A model generated the notes under the pieces. The model searched no databases and was not told the origin of the DNA. It saw only the letters and a program-made list of their open reading frames with translations. Below are positions 58,301 to 64,000 of a stretch of DNA of 64,000 nucleotides, piece by piece. The number at the start of each line of letters is the position of its first letter. The stretch's first letter is position 1. The DNA is from Romanomermis culicivorax (Eukaryota; Nematoda; Enoplea; Mermithida; Mermithidae), in contig CAWUHX010000111.1 in NCBI GenBank assembly GCA_963922205.1, forward strand, positions 248,001 to 312,000, written 5' to 3'. A program made the position numbers and the translations under genes.

Positions 58301-61115
58301 TGAGGGAATCGGCTGCTTATCCCGTAAATTGAGACCTTGTAAATTATGCGACTTGTACATTTTGCATTTTATTTTTTTGCAGATGGCAAATCTGTTGGCC
58401 GATCTGGGTGGTCAACTGGGACTCTGGTTGGGTAAGTGGAATATGGTATTGGCTGACACTTGTGAAAAATATTCATTGATTTTCACTACAAATTTTTCGT
58501 CTTGAATAGTTGTCATCTGTTTGCTTTTCTGCTCTTATCTTTCATAAATGGTACGGCTGCGAAGTGTATCCCGACTTCATAAAAACTTCTTTCGTTTAAA
58601 ACATTGTGAAAGTGCGAAAGATTCAAATACCGCTTCCCGCTGGTGGGTTCCATTTTGTGCAAATTTGAAACATCGCCTAGAATAGTCATGTGTGGAACAT
58701 GAACATCCAGATATCATGCATAATCTTCAGTATGTCCTTGTATGCTGATCTGCTGTACTTGATAGACTCAGAGTTGTGTACCCCAATATGAGGCTGGAAC
58801 ATTTCAATCTAAGTCTGACAACTATTTATTATATTGTGATGAAACTGTGTGTTTATCATCGACCGTAAGACAAAAGCATGTTAGTTTGATCAACTGAGTC
58901 TTTTCAAAAAAGTCACGCATAGAAGGGATATTTATGTACCTCATATCGTGACACTATTGTGATCATATACGTGCAACAGCCAGAATCTGGTAAGGTTCAG
59001 GCTCTTATACAAATGGATGAACTTTTTATATTATAATATCGCCAATCGTCAATATGTAACACTGACACCACATACATGTATGGAGCAGGAGTAACTCATC
59101 TTCCATGTATTTTGGTTTCGGTTGGGTTTCCAAGACTTTATGTGACTATAGTAAACAATGTTTTGAGTAATATTTGAAAATATTACACTCGATGCAACAT
59201 TTGAAAGCTTGCTTAGGCCTGATGGACTTGTAGATCTACTGCGGCTGGAATTTTGCATTGTGTCAATATTTAGTCTGTATGAGATCAAAACTCACTCAAA
59301 ATCATCAAGAACATATATGATCATGAGTGAATGGTATTCGAGACGATCTAGACGGCTAGTTCTCATAATACATGGCGTCAAAAAGCTTTGGTACAGGGGT
59401 ACAACAATATTCTGTAGTCATGGTATAAATTGGTTCAAATCATTAGATAGACCGTCCAGTTTTATGTGGAAAAAAATTCTTTCTTGTTGATTTTCGTCGG
59501 TTCCAAAGTTGAAGATTTAATTTGAGAAAAGGGCTGATATAATTTTGTCAGTTTTTTGGCAAATTGAATGGAAGCTAGTGCAAAATTTATCAATCGATAT
59601 TGCCAGACGCTTGAAAAGATGAACCCACTGCGCCACAATGAACTAGAAGGAGTCAGTTGATCAACGTATGATTGACAGGTTGACTGGTGCCCATCACTTG
59701 AGATTTTCAAGAATCTGAAGACATCATTTGTGATTTTTTTGAAAATTTGTTAAGCTCATTGCCCTTCCGTTTTGTTGCTGTTCGCGAAGCTAATCGTGAG
59801 CACATCCATTTTCTGTAAACTTTTCTATATAGAATTAAATGCTCTTTCAAGTGATCTATTACATCTTATCAAAAAATAAACCGATTTCTCTGTACTCCCT
59901 GTACCGAAGTTTCTGGACACCCTGTAGCATTGCTCCTGGACCAACCTGACTATGGATTCTCATACGGACATGCTGTCACTAGAATTTTGCTGCTATGTTT
60001 TTCTATGTTTCTTATATTTTTAAATTGTCTGGTTTATTTTGAATTTTTTTGTATTCTTTTTTTCGTCTTTTTTGAATTTCTTTTTATTTTGAATATTTGG
60101 GTCTATTTGTTTTGAAATGGGAGATGCAACGAATCGGTAAAAGTAAATTCAATTTGGGAGAAAATAGTAGACTTATTACTGCAATCAATGAGCAAAACTT
60201 TCTCGTACATCAGCAACAAGCAAACCAACTCAAAATTTTCTTCAGCAATCTGTTCGAATTCAGTGAAGTGTCGTAAGTCTATCCAAATCAAAAACGGATA
60301 AGAACCGTGTTGTTCCTTTGATTTTGGCCTCCCAAAAAATCTTATTTTTTCTACAGTATTGTTCCACTTCATGAAAACTGCGCGTCAAGGTGAACCAAGT
60401 CGTTGTTGCATCTGCCATTTCAAAGTAAATGGACTACATAAAATGCATGGTGAAATGATGAAAGTTTTGTTTTCAAGGATTCAGTGTGATAACCATATGC
60501 GAATTCATATTCCTATTTTTGAATATGTGCCGCCTGTACGTCAAAGTAAGGCGCGAACGACGACATATGCGCATGCTAATGTCTTTGAGCGACAAAAGCA
60601 ACTGCGGCAGTTTAGCAGCCGACGGGAAATTCAACAATAGCACGGTGACCATGACGTTGAACATGAGCCGCGTCGACATACCCAGCGACGTGTTGAGCAG
60701 CATCGGCGCGCCGCGCAACTCCCTCCGCGATGCACGCGGTCGCCGTTACACGTTACGCGTTGTGAGCACGAGCGTCGAGAATTGCGACCAAAACCCGGAC
60801 GACAGCGACAGCAACCCCGAAGTTGATCGGCGGCGCCGCGAGAGGCCGCCGACCAAAGACGATGAGGACGGGGCGTGGCGCGACCGAGCTCAAAGTCAGC
60901 CGCGTAATAGCGGCCACGGCGCGGGTCATTCGTTGCGGCCGGCGGCTTCTGTGTCATTCAGTGATCAGGTGAAGAAAGACGTCAACAATGACGATCGGGG
61001 TTCATCATCATCGTCGTCAATGGATTCGCAAGCCACGGCCAAACATAGGACGTTGAACACGGCCGCCAGGAAGCATCTTGCGGTCAAAGACCATCGAGCC
61101 AGCGTGCCTTATTGA
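46324..61115 (+). CDS. DEG/ENaC-family sodium channel subunit
   Basis: Fifteen exons keep phase over 2634 nt (877 residues): 46324-46557, 48679-48777, 50942-51637, 53600-53757, 54981-55081, 55150-55310, 55485-55580, 57603-57717, 57773-57863, 57916-57976, 58132-58190, 58248-58323, 58383-58431, 60478-61115, with exon 12 using the donor at 58191 (fourteen segments listed; no further exon is needed for phase). Residues 25-34 hold the gating HG motif (TSAHGIPYI), then TM1 (~44-66) and FPAVTFCN (86-93). Later come FGNCYTFN, the family signature [18 protein letters not shown], the cysteine-rich GCFRSCF...CQCADP, AKWP, and the pre-pore [14 protein letters not shown] with its GxS filter (666-668), then TM2 (~667-687). 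Such channels are trimeric, amiloride-sensitive and voltage-independent, gated by touch, acid or peptides. The extracellular exon 50942-51637 adds ~230 residues with an RKKR furin-type site (142-145). The C-terminal tail is long (190 residues), Arg- and Ser-rich. Confidence 0.95.
47342..47471 (-). other. Possible basic coding fragment inside channel intron 1
   Basis: On the minus strand, after a TTTTCCAG acceptor, 42 codons read [20 protein letters not shown], continue lysine-rich (ANKPKKKNN) and stop at 47342. The composition looks like the basic tail of a protein, but no upstream exon or family could be tied to it. Confidence 0.2.
48347..48579. mobile_element. AGTCTG MITE family, copy 3
   Basis: Right end AAGCATCTTATAAAAAACAGACTAT is well preserved; the left end is worn (AAATAGTTCTGAATATAA). 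The body phrase AGAGTGGAAAGTGAGTAAC matches the other copies. It lies in channel intron 1, about 100 bp before exon 2. Confidence 0.8.
49240..50372. mobile_element. PIF/Harbinger-like element with GC-rich terminal repeats
   Basis: The ends AGGCCCTGTCATACTTCGCC and (complement) AGGCCCTGTCATACTTCGCT continue matching for about 75 bp, through GGCGCCGGTTGT and CATACTAA. Both flanks are TAA (49237-49239 and 50373-50375), a 3-bp duplication as made by PIF/Harbinger elements. The terminal regions are packed with GGTACCGCGCGG and GGCGCCGC units, while the middle is AT-rich. No transposase frame was found. It sits in channel intron 2. Confidence 0.87.
49425..49505. repeat. Phased A-tracts inside the Harbinger-like element
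   Basis: A CGAAAA/TGAAAA motif recurs at about 10-base spacing (AATACGAAAAATGCGAAAAA, GGTGAAAAATACGAAAAG and so on). Such phasing is expected to bend DNA and resembles the periodic An/Tn clusters known in Caenorhabditis introns. Confidence 0.6.
52245..52464. mobile_element. Diverged AGTCTG MITE-family relic
   Basis: The body phrases AAATGACACAAATAT and GACTTGAAAATTTTC-like text (here GGCTTGAAAATTTTC), with a right end ACCGACTATAGG, match copy 4 (52735) but both termini are badly worn. Confidence 0.5.
52735..52982. mobile_element. AGTCTG MITE family, copy 4 (opposite orientation)
   Basis: Left end TATAGTCTGTTTTTTAATAAA; right end AAGCATTTTATGAAAAACAGACTATA. The body runs inverted relative to copies 1-3 (it ends in ATAGAACTTGCTTTATAG). 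Confidence 0.88.
53093..53328. mobile_element. AGTCTG MITE family, copy 5
   Basis: Left end CATAGTCTGTTTTGCAATGCTT; right end CAAGCATTTTATAAAAACTA. The body has AGAGTGGAAAGCAAGTACTA. It lies only about 110 bp from copy 4, in the channel intron 51638-53599. Confidence 0.85.
54271..54334 (+). other. Possible stop-containing cassette exon in the channel gene
   Basis: An acceptor TTTCTTGTAG is followed by a frame in the same phase as the true next exon (54981). It reads [20 protein letters not shown] then K and TAG at 54332. If used, it would end the channel after the first part of its extracellular domain. No family match was recognised. Confidence 0.3.
56160..56406. mobile_element. AGTCTG MITE family, copy 6
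   Basis: Left end TACAATCTGTTTTTCGTAAA; right end AAGCATTCCATAAAAAAACAGACTAC. The body GAAAGCAAGTATTATTTCAG is shared with copies 1 and 2. It lies in the channel intron 55581-57602. Confidence 0.88.
56640..57075. repeat. Long T-rich tract followed by an A-rich tract
   Basis: From 56640 to 56860 the plus strand is mostly T and C; from 56970 to 57070 it is mostly A and G, for example AAACCAGAAAAGAAAAGAAA. The two halves could pair. Long open frames here reflect composition, not coding. Confidence 0.7.
57198..57325. repeat. Tandem GGGGCGAATT-type repeat
   Basis: GGGGCGAATTACTGG, GGGGCGAATTGATCAGG, GGGGGCGAACTGCAATGG and GGGGGCGAAAGTCC recur over about 125 bp. It is the inverted counterpart of the AATTCGCCCC array at 33464-33533. 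Confidence 0.8.
59897..59925. mobile_element. Solo mariner-like terminus
   Basis: CTGTACCGAAGTTTCTGGAC followed by ACCCTGTA is a typical inverted end of a mariner-type element. No matching CAGGGTGTCCAG partner was found nearby, so it is a remnant. It lies in the last channel intron, 58432-60477. Confidence 0.5.
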
Positions 61116-61211
61116 TCTTACTATAGTTAAAAAACTTGGCGTTCATTGAAGAACTTCAGATTCAGTCAGCTCAGTGAAAACCAGGCGATGACCATAAATT
61201 GAACATGTTTG

Positions 61212-61217
61212 AATAAA
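61212..61217 (+). terminator. Channel-gene polyadenylation signal
   Basis: AATAAA lies 97 nt after the channel stop codon at 61113-61115, in TTTGAATAAAAAATTTTC. Confidence 0.75.
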
Positions 61218-61219
61218 AA

Positions 61220-63530
61220 ATTTTCAGATCTATAATGTCATTTGCTATATTTGATTAAAAAAAGTCCGGTTCAATGCTGCTTTTGCATTATTGCGTCACA
61301 GAGTACGCCAAGCATAACTTTTCATGCAAATTTATTTGTCGTGAATGGCATTATGGCTGAATGGAATAATTAAATTTTTCATATATCCGAAATATCTCAA
61401 TTAATCAAATTAAGCGTGAAAAATATTTAGCGCTCGCGTAAATAGAATCTAAAGAGGCTGTAGAGACAAAATAGGAAAGAGGTTGCTAATAAATTTCGCG
61501 AGCTGTCAAAATCATACTTTTCATTAGCACGAAAGCCAGACTAATTCTACTCTGTCTTCTGTCATAGGACTGTGTCAATGATTCGTGAAAATCACAATCA
61601 GAAAAACTGTCTCGATTTACTGTAGCTTTTGAAACTGGAGATTCTCAGTATTCTACGTCTTCTGAAAGCCAAATACTGTAATTATACATCCTTTCACTTA
61701 ATGTTGATTTTTGTCCTACTAGCCATGGAATCAATTCATCAAATTTCCAATTGATTCCTGGAAGCTTGCTGACGTCAGGCATACTATCTTTGTGAACAAG
61801 TTTTTTATTGAAATGTATCTTTTACAAGTTGAATATTATCACTGTAGAAAAATAAGAAAAATTTCAACAGTCATGAGCTTCAAAAAATTTATTGTAGCCA
61901 AATCTTGTTCATTGGATTAAGAGTATTCAACTGCAGTTGAATAAAAAAATTTAACAATTAGTTTCATAATATAGTATTTCCGACAATCTTGGATTTGCCC
62001 TTTATCACAATCATTTTGCTTGCTACATTGCTTACAACCCACAAATTTCCTGTTTTCACAACACAATGAATCTTCGCGTGCTAATTAATCACACGAATCT
62101 CATATTTTCCATTCCGATAATTTTTTAGGTTTATACAGTATGCATGAATCTCATTATTTCTACGTGGAAATGGTGTGGTTCTTGAAATAGTACCGTCTGC
62201 TAAGATTTCCGTTTTTATGTTTTGCGGACGTCAGTTTCAATCGCAGATCGTATTTATGTACAAAAATACTTTTTGATGCTTTATAGGAAAATCGTGTCAA
62301 ATAATAAGGATGAAAAAATTGTGACATTTTCTGGAAATAAAAACTGGTTGACGTCAGAAAAATCACGAATGGCTAACCTGGAATTACTGTACCTTGATTT
62401 TTTGTGAGAAGACGCCAAACAGAGTAAACTGTATTCACCAAAGCAACAATAGTTGATTAAATGTGCAAGATGCACTTTCTGACTAATTTTGAGACTACTC
62501 GTCCAAAATTACAGTATTAAAAGTATTTTAATATAGATTTCCATGAGATCAAAAGGAATTTTTCTAGAATCAAATTGAAAACTTACGTTCAGACCATAGA
62601 AAAAAAATGTGCCATGAAAATTTCTTCTCTTCTGGAAGTCCTCTTTATCGGGATTTCGTGGTCATTCAGCCGTCAAATTTTCTTTTTAGAAAAGAAATTC
62701 CATTTCTTTGTTGATTATGCTGATTGGGATAATTGTATACATCCCAAATCCAATCAAGGAGAGCGGCGGGTACCAATTTTTTCCTCCGAACGGCCATCTC
62801 CCTTTTTCTATATCTCAATCTCGGAAGTCTCATTTTCATTTCCGTTTTTATTCCTATATAACCGAATACAATAACTAATGAAGTTATTCTAATTGGCCGC
62901 TCATTTGATGCGAATTTTGCATATTTTTTATTAGATTTCCTGTGTGTGTATTTGTGAGTGCTACTCTAATTAAGCGAAATTAGAAAGTAGAAAATAAAAA
63001 ATGAAGACTCATCTTGATTAAAATGCCTTTCACCCTGCAGCTGCAGTAACGGCGCGCTTTTCTCGTCAGTTATTCCCCTAGGGTGTCGAAACATGTGCCG
63101 TGGAGTGCATCACTCTCATCTGTTTTTCATAGAACATAGAACACGCTGCGCATCATTCTTTCGTCTTTTAATTAGAATCTTTACCGGTACTACAACACCG
63201 TATAATCGTTACTTACTATAAGTTACAGAAAGTTGACGACAGTGCTTCGTGTGTGAAATTACTCTACTCTGTTCAAAGGGATCTGTTTATGGATTTGAGC
63301 GAGATCGATTTTTTTCTATGCGCTACTGTATCAAGTGATTCAGGATCAAAAAGATGATAAATTTATGCAATATTTGAGTAGATGTTCCAATCGGTAACGA
63401 AAACGAAGTGATACAAAAAATTCAAACCCAGAACCAAATCTTACTTGCAGCCGGTTGCAGGACCTAATTACTATTGTATAGTTCTTTTTTCACAAGTTTA
63501 TAATTTTTTACGAGGTAGATAAGCATTACA
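61220..63530. other. Intergenic, no gene supported
   Basis: Open frames such as 62575-62874 lack motifs and splice support. A GC-richer patch at 63030-63160 (AACGGCGCGCTTTTCTCGTC, CCCCTAGGGTGTCG) could be the promoter of a gene beyond the window, but nothing decisive is visible. Confidence 0.4.
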
Positions 63531-63534
63531 TAAT

Positions 63535-63766
63535 CAGTAGTCTATTTTTTATAAAATACTCGTAAATTAAAAAATGACAAAAAAATTAATACCGCATTCA
63601 AAGTCGTTTACACGAAGTCTTTACTGTGGGATTTTCGACTCAAACAATACGAAAGATTAATTGAATAGGCTCACAAATTTCTAATCTTATGCAACACCCG
63701 GTTAAGCAGAAAATTTTAGAAGTATGAAATAATACTTGCTTTCCAAGCACTTAAAAAAGACTGTAG
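63535..63766. mobile_element. AGTCTG MITE family, copy 7 (opposite orientation)
   Basis: Left end CAGTAGTCTATTTTTTATAAAA with TACTCG; the body ATGACAAAAAAATTAATACC and AATACTTGCTTTCCAAGCAC is the inverse of copies 1-3; the right end AAAAAAGACTGTAG is worn. Confidence 0.75.
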
Positions 63767-64000
63767 AAACTGAATCTTTTATCACATCTATGCGGACATA
63801 TGTTTCGATTCTCGTTGCTTACCATGCCAGCGTTTTTTCTGACTTGACATTTAACAAGTCTGTTCATTTATACCAAAACAGTCGTTCAGAGCATACATTT
63901 TTCCAAATACGTATTTTCTCTTGTTCTAATTGGTTACTGTAGTTTTTACTTCAAAATATTTACGCCAAAGTCGTGTGGCATACCAAGTTTTCCATTAATT

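Noticed and set aside
62575-62874. 99-codon plus-strand frame
   Set aside because: No acceptor, no motif, and residues typical of AT-rich noncoding DNA.

Overview
The window is animal nuclear DNA, most likely from a nematode outside Caenorhabditis. It is AT-rich, and its introns follow GT...TTTNCAG rules. Several genes have a polypyrimidine-AG acceptor only about 9-36 nt before the start ATG, as expected for spliced-leader trans-splicing. One gene is a DEG/ENaC channel with many nematode-like family signatures. No bacterial-style operon, CRISPR array, rRNA or tRNA gene was seen.

Layout, left to right. (1) 8-1437, plus strand: the last two exons of tubulin-folding cofactor B (CAP-Gly domain). 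(2) 3456-4583, plus: a complete four-exon calmodulin gene of 149 residues. (3) 6854-7104, plus: the 3' end of an unidentified gene whose stop codon abuts the stop of the next gene. (4) 7105-18128, minus: nucleoporin Nup160, about 28 exons, almost completely resolved. (5) 18494-33022, minus: attractin, 26 exons with unbroken reading phase, 1466 residues. Attractin and Nup160 run head to tail about 0.36 kb apart, so they may be co-transcribed. (6) 33717-38827: a fold-back repeat with ~620-bp arms, one arm split by a decayed LINE retrotransposon. (7) 41708-41989, plus: a small single-exon gene for a probable secreted peptide precursor, not recognised. (8) 46324-61115, plus: a complete 15-exon DEG/ENaC channel gene of 877 residues. 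(9) 61220-64000: no gene seen.

The other main theme is transposons. Several can be delimited to the base by target-site duplications: hAT-like elements with 8-bp duplications (one nested in another), mariner-like elements flanked by TA, a PIF/Harbinger-like element with a TAA duplication, and a ~240-bp MITE family with seven copies, all in the right 25 kb. The four transposons delimited in attractin lie in its four longest introns.

The genes do not form one pathway. They are a tubulin chaperone, a calcium sensor, a nuclear-pore scaffold, a membrane receptor, a candidate peptide and a cation channel. Identities come from remembered family sequences and motif reading. Exon borders come from splice signals plus reading-phase continuity. 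No database search was run.
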